From the IMG/VR virus record IMGVR_UViG_3300048905_000215, positions 1 through 60,713 of that record: 60,713 nt of DNA; one strand, given 5' to 3'. The DNA is from a virus. A program made the position numbers and the translations under genes. Positions 16,524 to 25,786 of the stretch are shown one piece after another (the stretch's first letter is position 1; the number at the start of each line of letters is the position of its first letter). Under the pieces are notes generated by a model that saw only the letters and a program-made list of their open reading frames with translations, had not been told where the DNA came from and did not search any database.

Positions 16524-19500
16524 CAGCGGAACTCCGGCAGGTTGGCGAGCGCGGACTGCGCTTCGATGTTCTCTCGCATCTGCAACTCCTGCAGCATGTT
16601 TCGGGTATCGACACCCTGGATGTGGTAGGTGGCGCTGCGGCCACCGCTGAACGGAGGCATCGCGGTCTTGGGGACGTTCTGCTCGGGCCGCAGCGTGCGC
16701 CCGTACGCCTCGGGGGTGGTCATGAACGAACCGGGGACCGAACCGACCAGCGCACCGCTGATGACGTTCGCGACGCCCTGCACGACCTTGCCGCCCTGCT
16801 GGAACATGCCCTGGATGGAGATGCCACCCAGGCTCCCGCCGCCACCAGCGAGCGCACTCATGCCCATCGTTCCTCCCGCGGCGGCGGCAGCGACTGCGGT
16901 CTGCACCGCGCTACCGATCGCCGACGCTCCGGACTCGATCGCCTGATTGACCCACGGCAGGGTGTAGTCGGTCGGCCCAGGCGGGGCGACGCCGCCGGTC
17001 CCGTCTTCGGCCGGCGCGAACGTCGGCGACTGCTCAGGTGGCTGCACGGCCACGGGCGGCGGCGCGGGTGCCGGTGCGGGCGGGGCGGCCGGGGTCGGCG
17101 GGCGCACCGCAACGGGCGGCGTTGCGGGCGGCGCTGGTCGCGGCTTCTTCGTCTGCGCATCGGGCGGGCGCGGAGGCGGCGGCGTCGGGCGCGCCATCGC
17201 CAACCGCAGCGCGTCGCGTGCCGCGCCGCCGACAGCCATGTGTGGAATCTGGTCGGGGTCCAGGCGAAGGTCATTGACCGCGTTCATGAACGGCAGGCCG
17301 TACTTCTCCACCGCCGCGTTGCGGTGCACGAACTCATCGCCGTGCAGCACCGCCGGGATCGGAGTGTTCTTCGACCCTGGCGTGTGGCCCCCGTTGAGGT
17401 ACCAGTTGTTCGCGTCGTGGAACGCCAGCGCAGCCGCGGGCGACCCGTGATAGCGATCTCGGATGTACTGGAAGCCCGCAGCGAGCTGCTTCATCGGATC
17501 AGTGCTGTATCCGCCCAGTTGGCCGTAGATGTCGTTCTCATGGCCGAGGAACTGCTGCAGTCCGAATGCCCCCGACGTTGGGTTGCGCGCCGTCGGATCC
17601 CAACTCGACTCCTTCTGGATGAGTCGGTCGAATGCGGCCCATTCGTCGGGCGGCAGACCGGATTCGATGTACGCCCGGTATGCCCGTCCCTTCAGTCCGT
17701 TGAGTCCTGCCGACGACGCTCCGATGCCCGGTGCCGGTGCTCCGCTGTCGCCGTAGAGCTGCTTCAGGAACGACGCGAACCCGGGCGAACCAGGGACAGG
17801 GGCGGATCCGCCTGCGGCGGCGGGGTCACCGCTGATCAGGCCTGTCGCGAATCGGGTATGCACGTGGTCGCGGTGGCCGGCCCAGTCGTCGCGGTAGTAG
17901 TCATCGATCGTCTGGTCGGGGCCCCGGTCGCCGGGGTCGCGGCCGACACGGCTCTGGGTGAGGGGGTTCTCGTAGATGATCTGCTCGACGCCCGGTGCGC
18001 TCTGCAGGGCGTTGGCGAACCGCTCCAGCGCTGCCGCGCCCTCGGGGCTGTCGGGCGCGAACCCCTTGGGACGCCAGTCGATGCCACGGTTCTGTCCGGA
18101 CTTCTCTTGGTGGCCGCTGTAGGTGCTGGCCTCGACGCCGTATTGATCGGCGAGTTGGTACACCCAAGGTGGAAAGCCCTTGCCGCCGTAGCTGATGTTG
18201 GTGCCCGCATCCAGTCCGTAGGCATCTCCGGCGGTGAATCCCGCCGTCGCACCGGGCAGCGCGAACTGGCCAGCTCCGTTTGCCGTCGGGGTGAGGAACT
18301 GATCGAGCGGTATCTGCGTGCCGTCGGGCATCGTCACCATGCCGCCGGTCGCCGCGTCGCCCTGCGTCTGGGCGCCCATGCCCGCGAAGTGATTGAACGT
18401 CTTGGTGAACGCTGCGGTGTACGGGTTGTTCAGGATGCCGCCCAGCCCAACGGAATCCAGCACATTCGGCAGGACGGAGTTCATCAGTCCGCCGACGATG
18501 GTGCCGCCGACCCAGTCGTTCACCAGCCACTTGAGGGTTTGTTGTTGCCACATCTGCTGCTTGAGCGGATCGTCGCCCGCTTGGGCCAGTCCCCATAGCC
18601 CCGGCGTCATCCCCGTCTTTCCGGTTCCGGTGGTGCCCGTCTGTTGCAGGCCGGGGATGTTCACGCCGAACTGTCCGAGGATGTTGCTGCCGATGTTGGC
18701 GAGCGGATCGACCGCCTGCCCGGTGATGTTGTTGATCGCCCCGGGTTGTGTCGCGGTGAACGGGTTCGGCGCGACCGGATCCACTGGCCCGGGTGTCGCG
18801 CCGGTCAGATGCGGGGTGCCGCCGACGTAGTTCGGGTCGTTCGGGTCGGTCGGGCCACCCCAATCGAACTTCGGCAACAGCCCCCTGATCGCCTTGGGGT
18901 CAATTTGCTTGCGCCACAGGGCATTCATTACGTCGCGGCCATAGGTCTGGACGGTGTCGGCGTCGTGCACCCACTCCTGGCCATGCAGTTCGGCCAGGAA
19001 GCCCTGGTTGCGCGCGCCCGGTGTCGGGCCGCCCTTCTTGTACTTCTCGACCAGCGGTGAACCGTGCGGCAGCGTCAGTTCCCACGAGTTGTCGTACGGG
19101 TTCCTGGTCGCCTTGATGCCCGCGCGCTCTAAATCGTCTGCCCGCAAACCAATCTCGGAGTTCGGTGGGGTGACAACCTTGTACACGGTGTCGGGGCTGG
19201 CGTCCGGTCCCGTCGCCGTGACCTGGTAGTCGCCTCCGAGCACGCCTTGACCTTCGGAGTTCAGGCGGAACCGGCCGAACTGCGCTTGGTTGCGCTGCAC
19301 CGTCGGTCCGCCGGTCGGCAGCTGCGCCGTCAGGTACGCCAGCGCGCCGCCGGCGAGCACCGACTGCTGACCAGTCTGCGACAAGCGCTGCGCGATCCCA
19401 GCGAGGTTGTAGGAGTTGATCGTTGCCTGTGCAGTCGTTTCGTCGCCGTTGGCCGCCGCGTAGGCACCCTTGCGGATTTCCTCGGTGTACCGGTCGACCG

Positions 19501-22072
19501 CGCCGGGGTCGCCGATGAGTGCCTGAAGCAGTGTGTCCTGGTTGATTGCGCCGCCGGTCAGGTTGCTGATCTCGGTGGCCGTGGTACCCAGCTTCTGGTT
19601 GGCTTGGAATTCGGGCAGCAGGTTGTTCTTGATCAGGACGTCGCGGACCTGCTTCTGTGCCTCCGGATCGTTGAGCAGGGCCTTGCCGTACACCTCGGGT
19701 GAAATACCCAAAGCCGTTGCAGCAGCGACGGCGTCACCCTGACTGATGCCCTTGATTCCAGCCCCTGGGCCTAATGGGTCGTAGTTCTGCGCGGCGGTGA
19801 TCTGCGAGTCCAGTGACTGGGCGCTCAGCTTGCCGGTGACCCGGTCGAGGGTCTGCTCGAGCGCCAACTGTCGATCGTTGAGGTTGTCGGTCTTCTCCGA
19901 TGCCTCATCGAACTTGTCACCCAACGCGAGCAGGCCGGGGATCGCGACGGAGGCGATCGTCGTCGCGAGGATCCCGAACGGTCCCCCGGCGAACGCCAGC
20001 GCGCCGACGCTCTTCGAGAAGCCAGCTAGCTTGCTCCCAGGCTTGCCAGCGTCATCGAAAGCCTTGTTGATGCGCGACATTTCGGCGTCAGCCTTCGCGC
20101 GGGTACCGGCGAAGTTGGTGCCGATGCCGATCACCCCGGTGTTCAAGGCGTTGATGCCGTTCTGGACGGCACCCATGATCGGGCTGACCGTCTTCCACGT
20201 CAGCCACGCCGCGACGGCCGCCGACACCAAACCGGGATGATCACCAAGCAGGTCAGCCATCGTCGTGAGCAGCGGCAGCAGCCCGCCGACGTAGAGCGTC
20301 GACCCTTCACCGAGTGCCTTGAACAACCCCGGAAGTTCCTGCAGTAGCGGCATGAACTCGCGCAGCGCGGAACGGCCTTGGTCGAAGTACTCCTTCAGCT
20401 TCGCTTGTCCCTCAGTGGAATTGAGGAAGGTCTGCATCCGACCGGTCGCATCCTGCAGCCACCGCAGGAACTCCTTGCCGCCGCCGACCGACTTGGTGAT
20501 CGCGGTGAACGTCTTACCGACGTTGAGCAGGCTGTTGCCGAGACTGGTCGCCCCGTCGATGCCGTCGTTGATCCACTTGTCGAGCCGGCCGTCCTCGTCG
20601 GCTTGCACGACGAAGTCGCGCAGTCGGTCCAACGCGGCAGCAGCGCCGTCGGCCAAGCGCGGCAGCGCATCTGTTCCAGCCGCGGTCAGTGTGCCGATAC
20701 CTTCGACCAGCGGACTGATCGCCTGCGTGAAGCGGGCCTGCGCATCCCCGGTGTTGCCCAGGATGCGATCGATCAGCCCAGTGCCGCGCTCCGACCCGAC
20801 TGCCCCGAAGAGAGCGGTGATGTTCTTGTTCCAGCCAGCCGCGATGCCCGCGAGTCCCTGCTCGGCGACCGGGCGCACCGTGGTGAAGAACTTCTCGAAC
20901 TCCTCGGCCTTGCCGTCCAGAAGCGGGTCGCTGATGTTGGCGCGGAACTTCTCGAACTCGGGTGTCAGACGCACCATCGTGTCCACGACGGCCTGTGCTT
21001 TCGGGCCCAGCTTGCCCATCGCCTCGGCGGCCTTGTCCTGCGCCGCCGTGCCTTGGTTCGCCGCCGTCGCCATCGCCAACTGCGCCTCGGCAGCGGCCTG
21101 CTGCGTGCGAGTCAGCCGTTCCTGAGCGTCGCGCACGGCATCAGTGCCCTGCACACCGGTGCGGTTGATCTCGTTGAGTCGCTCCGCGGTCGTCATGTTG
21201 CGGTTGCGGACTTCGATCAGCCGCTGGTCGGCCTCGGCCACGCGCAGGGTGGCGTCACGAACATCGCTGTAGTTGCCGCGCGCGAGGTCTTCGCGAGCCT
21301 TCTGCGCCTCCAGGATGGCGCGGGACTCGTCGATCATGCCGCCGCGCTGCTCGGTGCGAAGGTCGCGCAGTTCTTGCGCCGACTGGCGGGTCGCACGGGC
21401 GACGTCTTCGCGGGCACGTGCCTCGTCGACGACGGCGTTGCGGAGGTTGTTCGATGCCGTGGTAGCGGCTCTCGCCTGCGTGGCTTGGTCTTTGGCCGAC
21501 GACGTCGCGGCGTCGGAGACTGCGTCGTAGGCGTCCTTGATGCCCGACAGGCCCAGCACCAGCGTCCCGACCGACGCTGCCGCGCCGGCGAATACACCGG
21601 GCAGCGCGAGTCCCGCCTGCGACACCTGCTGAATGCTGGCGGCCACTTCAGCCAATGCAGCGATCGTCGGCTGGAATGCGGCGGCGCCGAACGCACCCAC
21701 GTTGACAAACCCCAGTTGCCGGGTGCTGAGCTTGTTCAACTGGTTGTCGAGAGAGGCGAGCTCCGCGCGGGCCTTGCCTGTGTCAGCGTCGACCTTGACG
21801 ACCAAACCGTCGCTCTGCTGACGTGCACGGAACGCCGCCATGTCAGCCTGCGCCTGGCCCAACGCGACGTCGACACCGAGCTTCATGCCGTCGCGTTGCT
21901 GGAGCTGCCGGAACCGTTCGATGTCGGCCTTCGCCTGCCCGGTGTCCGCGTCGACACTGATCGTGAAGCGGGGATCCTTGACGGCGCGGAGCTTCGCCTG
22001 CAGATCGCGGAGGAATGACGTCGCGTCCGGAGTGATCCGAACGGAGGCGGTACCCGCGCTGTAATCAGGCAC
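16523..22072 (-). CDS. Tape measure protein with two wall-hydrolase-like domains, 1849 aa
   Basis: It sets tail length and is ejected ahead of the DNA. The first ~1000 residues are Ala-rich, helical and coiled-coil-like, with hydrophobic stretches near 120-170 and 690-715. Residues ~1285-1405 match the lysin A N-terminal peptidase module (G-F-P-P-W-V-Y and G-H-R-D-H-V-H-T). Residues ~1465-1560 form a transglycosylase-like domain (Q-K-E-S-S-W-D-P then G-A-F-G-L-Q-Q). A motif ending H-G-x-E-(W/F)-V-H occurs twice, near 1014-1053 and 1558-1597. A Pro-rich linker follows at ~1625-1700. By the usual rule of about 0.15 nm per residue the tail would be near 270 nm. Confidence 0.92.
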   Translation of the reverse strand: MPDYSAGTASVRITPDATSFLRDLQAKLRAVKDPRFTISVDADTGQAKADIERFRQLQQRDGMKLGVDVALGQAQADMAAFRARQQSDGLVVKVDADTGKARAELASLDNQLNKLSTRQLGFVNVGAFGAAAFQPTIAALAEVAASIQQVSQAGLALPGVFAGAAASVGTLVLGLSGIKDAYDAVSDAATSSAKDQATQARAATTASNNLRNAVVDEARAREDVARATRQSAQELRDLRTEQRGGMIDESRAILEAQKAREDLARGNYSDVRDATLRVAEADQRLIEVRNRNMTTAERLNEINRTGVQGTDAVRDAQERLTRTQQAAAEAQLAMATAANQGTAAQDKAAEAMGKLGPKAQAVVDTMVRLTPEFEKFRANISDPLLDGKAEEFEKFFTTVRPVAEQGLAGIAAGWNKNITALFGAVGSERGTGLIDRILGNTGDAQARFTQAISPLVEGIGTLTAAGTDALPRLADGAAAALDRLRDFVVQADEDGRLDKWINDGIDGATSLGNSLLNVGKTFTAITKSVGGGKEFLRWLQDATGRMQTFLNSTEGQAKLKEYFDQGRSALREFMPLLQELPGLFKALGEGSTLYVGGLLPLLTTMADLLGDHPGLVSAAVAAWLTWKTVSPIMGAVQNGINALNTGVIGIGTNFAGTRAKADAEMSRINKAFDDAGKPGSKLAGFSKSVGALAFAGGPFGILATTIASVAIPGLLALGDKFDEASEKTDNLNDRQLALEQTLDRVTGKLSAQSLDSQITAAQNYDPLGPGAGIKGISQGDAVAAATALGISPEVYGKALLNDPEAQKQVRDVLIKNNLLPEFQANQKLGTTATEISNLTGGAINQDTLLQALIGDPGAVDRYTEEIRKGAYAAANGDETTAQATINSYNLAGIAQRLSQTGQQSVLAGGALAYLTAQLPTGGPTVQRNQAQFGRFRLNSEGQGVLGGDYQVTATGPDASPDTVYKVVTPPNSEIGLRADDLERAGIKATRNPYDNSWELTLPHGSPLVEKYKKGGPTPGARNQGFLAELHGQEWVHDADTVQTYGRDVMNALWRKQIDPKAIRGLLPKFDWGGPTDPNDPNYVGGTPHLTGATPGPVDPVAPNPFTATQPGAINNITGQAVDPLANIGSNILGQFGVNIPGLQQTGTTGTGKTGMTPGLWGLAQAGDDPLKQQMWQQQTLKWLVNDWVGGTIVGGLMNSVLPNVLDSVGLGGILNNPYTAAFTKTFNHFAGMGAQTQGDAATGGMVTMPDGTQIPLDQFLTPTANGAGQFALPGATAGFTAGDAYGLDAGTNISYGGKGFPPWVYQLADQYGVEASTYSGHQEKSGQNRGIDWRPKGFAPDSPEGAAALERFANALQSAPGVEQIIYENPLTQSRVGRDPGDRGPDQTIDDYYRDDWAGHRDHVHTRFATGLISGDPAAAGGSAPVPGSPGFASFLKQLYGDSGAPAPGIGASSAGLNGLKGRAYRAYIESGLPPDEWAAFDRLIQKESSWDPTARNPTSGAFGLQQFLGHENDIYGQLGGYSTDPMKQLAAGFQYIRDRYHGSPAAALAFHDANNWYLNGGHTPGSKNTPIPAVLHGDEFVHRNAAVEKYGLPFMNAVNDLRLDPDQIPHMAVGGAARDALRLAMARPTPPPPRPPDAQTKKPRPAPPATPPVAVRPPTPAAPPAPAPAPPPVAVQPPEQSPTFAPAEDGTGGVAPPGPTDYTLPWVNQAIESGASAIGSAVQTAVAAAAAGGTMGMSALAGGGGSLGGISIQGMFQQGGKVVQGVANVISGALVGSVPGSFMTTPEAYGRTLRPEQNVPKTAMPPFSGGRSATYHIQGVDTRNMLQELQMRENIEAQSALANLPEFR

Positions 22073-22090
22073 GCTTCACCTCCGTTCGGA

Positions 22091-22584
22091 TCAATTCAGG
22101 TTGACGCCCAATGCCTTTGGGTTCGCACGGAAGATGTCGACCAGCAGGTTGTTCTCCTGCACGTCCTCGCGCTCACGCACCCACCGCTCGTACGCGGACT
22201 CTGGTGTCTTTGGCATTGGGATGCCGAGGTTCTTGGCCATGTGCCGGTGCAAGCGGGTGATGGCTTCCTCGACTTGATGTGTGTGCCGGATTTGCCTTGT
22301 CCAGCCCACCATCTCGGGCCTGCCGACCTCATGGTCGCCGGCCTCGATCTTCTTGAACAGATCCTCGAATTCCTTCAGAACCTCGGGATCTGCCTGCAGG
22401 GCAACGAAAGTCTCGGAGCCCTCTATTCGGGCAACGCGCTCGGCGTAGTTGACGAACTGGGACCAGGGGCGGATGCCTCGGAACCAGTCGAAGGCATCGA
22501 CTCCGTGGAGGTGGACGGCGAAGTCTGAGTCGAGCTGGTCCCAGCAGTGTTCGACCCACCAGAAGACTCGCCGCCGGATTCCCC
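22091..22584 (-). CDS. Tail assembly chaperone, -1 frameshift extension
   Basis: This frame has no stop from just after 22593 down to 22091 and encodes clear protein sequence (Trp/Phe-rich, then charged helices). It lacks a good start near the beginning of the open stretch. It is offset by -1 from the upstream chaperone gene, exactly the arrangement of the G/GT chaperones that coat the tape measure during tail assembly. The fused product would share the first ~183 residues of the upstream gene. An internal ATG at 22312 is unlikely to be the real start. Confidence 0.8.
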
Positions 22585-23133
22585 CGCACGCTCATCAATC
22601 ACGGTGCCGCACACCTTGCATGCGCCGTCCTTCGGCAGCCGCCGAAACTGGTGGTTCACCGCGTCTATGAACGCTTGACGCTCCCAGCCCGGTCGGGTGG
22701 CGAAGTACTCGTTGATCCGCTGGTACATCTCGGGGCCACCGAAAAGCGCCTCGTTGAACTTCTGCTCGGCTTCCTCGGCGACTTGGCGGGCCATGTCGAG
22801 CTCGGCGTTGCGTTGCTGCGCCCATGTGATCCGCTGTTCGGGGTCTTCCGGTGCCTTACCTTGGGACCGCAGCAGTTGCAGCGCGCTGCCCTGAGCGAGC
22901 AGGTAGGCCGCCGAGTAGTGCTCGATGAGTTTGGTCTGAGACTCGGTCGGCGGCTGCAGGATGAGATCCTCGGTGATCTCGAATGGCTCGATCGCCAGCC
23001 CCGCGGCGCGAGCTTCCTGCAGAACACGTGCGAAAGCACCAGTGGGCTCCCCGCCCACCGTCACCGCGCGTACACGCGATGCGGCGGGCGGGGAGCCCTT
23101 GGTCGCCTTCTTCTTCGGCGAGGGTGCGGCCAT
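22423..23133 (-). CDS. Tail assembly chaperone (unshifted form), 236 aa
   Basis: It sits between the major tail protein and tape measure, the standard chaperone position. The N-terminus is basic and Lys-rich, the middle is helical, and a C-x-x-C lies near residue 173. After the slip site the zero-frame tail is a low-complexity Ser/Thr/Gly/Pro run that ends at 22423. Most ribosomes should make this form and a minority the -1 fusion. Confidence 0.85.
   Translation of the reverse strand: MAAPSPKKKATKGSPPAASRVRAVTVGGEPTGAFARVLQEARAAGLAIEPFEITEDLILQPPTESQTKLIEHYSAAYLLAQGSALQLLRSQGKAPEDPEQRITWAQQRNAELDMARQVAEEAEQKFNEALFGGPEMYQRINEYFATRPGWERQAFIDAVNHQFRRLPKDGACKVCGTVIDERAGESGGESSGGSNTAGTSSTQTSPSTSTESMPSTGSEASAPGPSSSTTPSALPE
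22579..22585 (-). other. Candidate -1 slippery heptamer
   Basis: GGGGGAA, read with zero-frame codons GGG GAA, lies at the start of the region where both frames are open. The P-site tRNA can re-pair perfectly after a one-base backward slip, the A-site pairing is imperfect. Stop codons in the -1 frame just upstream (TGA in GATGAG) mean the slip must occur at or after this point. Confidence 0.6.
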
Positions 23134-23134
23134 A

Positions 23135-24040
23135 TCAGGCGACGACCGTGACCAGCGTCGTGTCCGTCAGACCGTTCAGCTCGGCGGTGATCAGCGACGT
23201 GCCGACGGTGACCGCCTCGACACGACCACCGGAGCTGACCGTGGCCACAGCCGGAGTTCCCGAGGTCCACGTGACCTGGTTCGTCCGATCGTTGCCCGCC
23301 GAGTCGGTCACGTACAACTGCTGGAACTCGTCGGTGGACAGATCGATCATCGCGTCGGCCGGTTCGATGGAGATCGACGTGATGCCGACACCGAACCCGG
23401 CGTCGGCAGCCGCCTGCATCTTGACCCAGCCGGGGCCGAAGATGTCGATGATGAACGGGTCGCCTTCGTGCTCGTCGACGCCCTGGAAGTTCATCGTGTA
23501 CGGGTAGCCGATCACGTCGGCGTCGGTGACCGCCTGCTCGGAAGTCTCCGCGATGTTCACCCGGTTGCCGAGCCACGCGATGTACGCGGGGTCGCCGTCG
23601 TAGTCCCAGCGACCCAGCAGTGCGACGCGGGACAGCTTGTTGAGCGGCAGCGACGGAACCCGCAGAGTGACACCGCCACTGGCGTCGGGAGTCACCCCCG
23701 ACCAGTCCGCACCCCAGTAGTTCTCGAGGTTCACGCGATGCGTCTCGTAGGGCTCCAGACCGATGCCGATCCGGCGTTCCGTGGGGATCTGCAGCGTCGG
23801 GCCGCCCTCGCCGTGAGCCATCACGTCGTTGAGGGTCTGCGCGTTCGACAACGCGCCGCCCTTCTGCTTTCGGTGCAGGCCGATCACGAAGCCGTTGTCG
23901 GGGATTACCAGCGCACCCGTGGTCGGGTTGTGCAGGCGTTCGATCAGCGGCTCACCGATCGGCCACTGAATCGCGACCAGCTTTCGAGCTGCGAACTGGA
24001 GTGCCTTCCGCGTGGTCCACGGCGAAGCGGTTGGTGCCAT
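23135..24040 (-). CDS. Major tail protein with C-terminal Ig-like domain, 301 aa
   Basis: It forms the tail tube. The first ~220 residues are the tube domain; residues ~225-301 match a bacterial Ig-like (Big_2) fold with the T-W-T-S-G-T-P-A-V-A-T-V-S pattern. Ig-like domains on tube proteins project from the tail surface and may bind host glycans. The ATG at 24040 follows GAAAGGAACAGTCAC; seven extra upstream codons are possible but lack a ribosome site. Confidence 0.85.
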   Translation of the reverse strand: MAPTASPWTTRKALQFAARKLVAIQWPIGEPLIERLHNPTTGALVIPDNGFVIGLHRKQKGGALSNAQTLNDVMAHGEGGPTLQIPTERRIGIGLEPYETHRVNLENYWGADWSGVTPDASGGVTLRVPSLPLNKLSRVALLGRWDYDGDPAYIAWLGNRVNIAETSEQAVTDADVIGYPYTMNFQGVDEHEGDPFIIDIFGPGWVKMQAAADAGFGVGITSISIEPADAMIDLSTDEFQQLYVTDSAGNDRTNQVTWTSGTPAVATVSSGGRVEAVTVGTSLITAELNGLTDTTLVTVVA

Positions 24041-24057
24041 GTGACTGTTCCTTTCAA

Positions 24058-24597
24058 TCAATCATCGAGGCCCAGGACCTCGCGGGTGTCGGGCAAGCTA
24101 TGCGGTAGATCAGCGTGGAGGTTCCACGTCGTCGACACGTAACGCTCATCCCTGATAAGTTCCGGAATCAATTGCGGCCCAACAACTTCCCCCGGAACTT
24201 TCAAGAAGGTTGTTGAGAGTCCTGATCGATGCGGCACAGACCGCCGCACGGTCCCACCGTCTTCCCCGTAGCCAGTGCTCAAGATGTCGGCCACGTAGGA
24301 GATCAGTTCGTTGGAGTCGTCGCGCGACTTCGTCAGCGCGGCGAGCTCGGTGATGCTGCGATCGACCAACGGCGCGGTGCTCTTGTCGAGGCTGCCGCCG
24401 CGCCGATGCACGAACAGGAACCCGTTACCGTCCCTGATCCACGTCTCGCGTTCCTCGGTCGGTGGGGTGAACGGCTCGACCTTCAGGCCGGTGATCTCCT
24501 GCGCGGCCTTGTTCTCATCGAACAGAAACAGGTCACGCATCAGGCGTTCAACGTCCCAGCGGAAGCCCTTCCACCATGACGGGAATCCCAGTGTCAC
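24058..24597 (-). CDS. Tail terminator/completion protein, 179 aa
   Basis: The GTG at 24597 overlaps the upstream stop (GTGA). It lies directly upstream of the major tail protein and downstream of the gp10-like neck gene, the usual terminator position. The sequence is mixed alpha/beta of the expected size. The function is inferred from synteny. Confidence 0.68.
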   Translation of the reverse strand: MTLGFPSWWKGFRWDVERLMRDLFLFDENKAAQEITGLKVEPFTPPTEERETWIRDGNGFLFVHRRGGSLDKSTAPLVDRSITELAALTKSRDDSNELISYVADILSTGYGEDGGTVRRSVPHRSGLSTTFLKVPGEVVGPQLIPELIRDERYVSTTWNLHADLPHSLPDTREVLGLDD

Positions 24598-24974
24598 GGA
24601 AGTGAATCCATGATCGCCAGTGACTTGACCCAATCGTCGGCCGGATCCTGCGGCATCCATGGAGTCGGAGGAACCTGTGAGTCGTCGTGGATGCCGATGC
24701 CGAATTCGTGGCTGGCGCCGTAGCCGCCGCGGGGGGTGCCGCGACCGGACACGACATCGATCACCAGGCGGTCGTTCTTCTCGCCGCCAATCACCGGAGG
24801 GTCGACCTCGACCGACTCGGCCAGGCGGTTCGATCGCCGCGCCACGATGCTCGAGTAGATGCCGCCTACGAGCGCGCCGGCCTCGCGTAGCACGTTGGCC
24901 ATGTCGCCGCTGAGCAGCTTCTGCGACACCGCGGGGTTGTTACCGGTGGTGCGTCCATAGATGTTGCAGTCCAT
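24594..24974 (-). CDS. Head-tail neck protein, HK97 gp10-like, 126 aa
   Basis: Helical N-terminal half, then a beta strand segment with G-A-S-H-E-F-G, which resembles the Y-x-x-x-x-E-F-G pattern common in HK97 gp10-type neck proteins. Its neighbours are the stopper candidate and the tail terminator candidate. It probably joins the completed head to the tail. Confidence 0.7.
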   Translation of the reverse strand: MDCNIYGRTTGNNPAVSQKLLSGDMANVLREAGALVGGIYSSIVARRSNRLAESVEVDPPVIGGEKNDRLVIDVVSGRGTPRGGYGASHEFGIGIHDDSQVPPTPWMPQDPADDWVKSLAIMDSLP

Positions 24975-24977
24975 CGG

Positions 24978-25310
24978 TCACCCCCGTTCGATGTGGTAGC
25001 GCTTCACTCCGAAGTCGTTGCCGTCCAACGGGTTCAGTTGGTCGTTCTCCGGTGGCCCGTACACGATGAAGTCGCCTTCGGGGAGGCTGAACTTGTCGCC
25101 TTCTTTCACGTCCTCGTTGCGGTAGACGTACAGCAACCCGTCCTGGGTGTAGGAGTTACCGCCGGCGTCTGAGCGGACCCGAACGGGCGGGTTGAGTTTG
25201 CGAGCGACCCGCACCTTGGGACGGGTCGGAGTCTGTGGGTAGCCGGTCTCGCCGAAGTCGTTGACCGGTCGGCGCATCGGCACGTCGATGCCGTACTCCA
25301 GACTCAGCAC
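24978..25310 (-). CDS. Head-tail stopper-like protein, 110 aa
   Basis: A small beta-rich protein located second after the adaptor in the connector cluster. Stoppers are small barrels that close the portal channel after packaging. The start overlaps the upstream gene by seven bases. Assignment is by position and predicted fold. Confidence 0.6.
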   Translation of the reverse strand: MLSLEYGIDVPMRRPVNDFGETGYPQTPTRPKVRVARKLNPPVRVRSDAGGNSYTQDGLLYVYRNEDVKEGDKFSLPEGDFIVYGPPENDQLNPLDGNDFGVKRYHIERG

Positions 25311-25786
25311 GGCAGTCCGGAGGGGTGGATCCGGATGGACCCGAACTTCGGCTTGCGCTTCTTCGGCAACCGCACCCGGTTCAGCTCTTCCTCGGTGAAC
25401 GTCACGCCGGAACCGCGTCCGCCGTCACGGTTCTGGCCGAACCCGATGGTGGTGCGGAAACCGTCCATCTCCGATGTCAGCGAGGTGCCACCCTTGGCCT
25501 TCGCCAAGTCGTAGAGCTGCAGCACCTTGTCGATGACCAGCGTGCGCACGCTGCGCACCCGGCGGCCGACCTTGGCTACTGCTGGATCTGTAGACATCGG
25601 GTCGGCGTTCACGTCGATGGTGGCCAGCGACGGAACGAGGTTCATCAGTTCGTTCTCCACGTCGAGGATGCGCCACTTGACCCACTCGACCCGGTCCGCG
25701 GGGAAGTCCCCCACGAACCGGGCCACCACGGCGTCGCTGGTGACGAACCGTCCGTCACCAGGCGACGTCTCCGTGGGCGTGGTCAT
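25304..25786 (-). CDS. Head-tail adaptor protein, 160 aa
   Basis: Helical throughout, with an F-P-A-D-R-V-E-W-V-K-W segment and several helices spanning residues 20-110, as in gp15/gp6-type adaptors that dock under the portal. The C-terminus is basic. It is the first connector gene with a clear adaptor-like helical profile. Confidence 0.68.
   Translation of the reverse strand: MTTPTETSPGDGRFVTSDAVVARFVGDFPADRVEWVKWRILDVENELMNLVPSLATIDVNADPMSTDPAVAKVGRRVRSVRTLVIDKVLQLYDLAKAKGGTSLTSEMDGFRTTIGFGQNRDGGRGSGVTFTEEELNRVRLPKKRKPKFGSIRIHPSGLPC

Noticed and set aside
16622-18598. 658-aa plus-strand open frame in the tape measure C-terminal half
   Set aside because: Very Arg-rich composition typical of a shadow frame; the minus frame carries clear hydrolase motifs.
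20378-22018. 546-aa plus-strand open frame across the tape measure
   Set aside because: It mirrors the Ala-rich coiled-coil region of the tape measure; long antisense frames are expected in GC-rich DNA.
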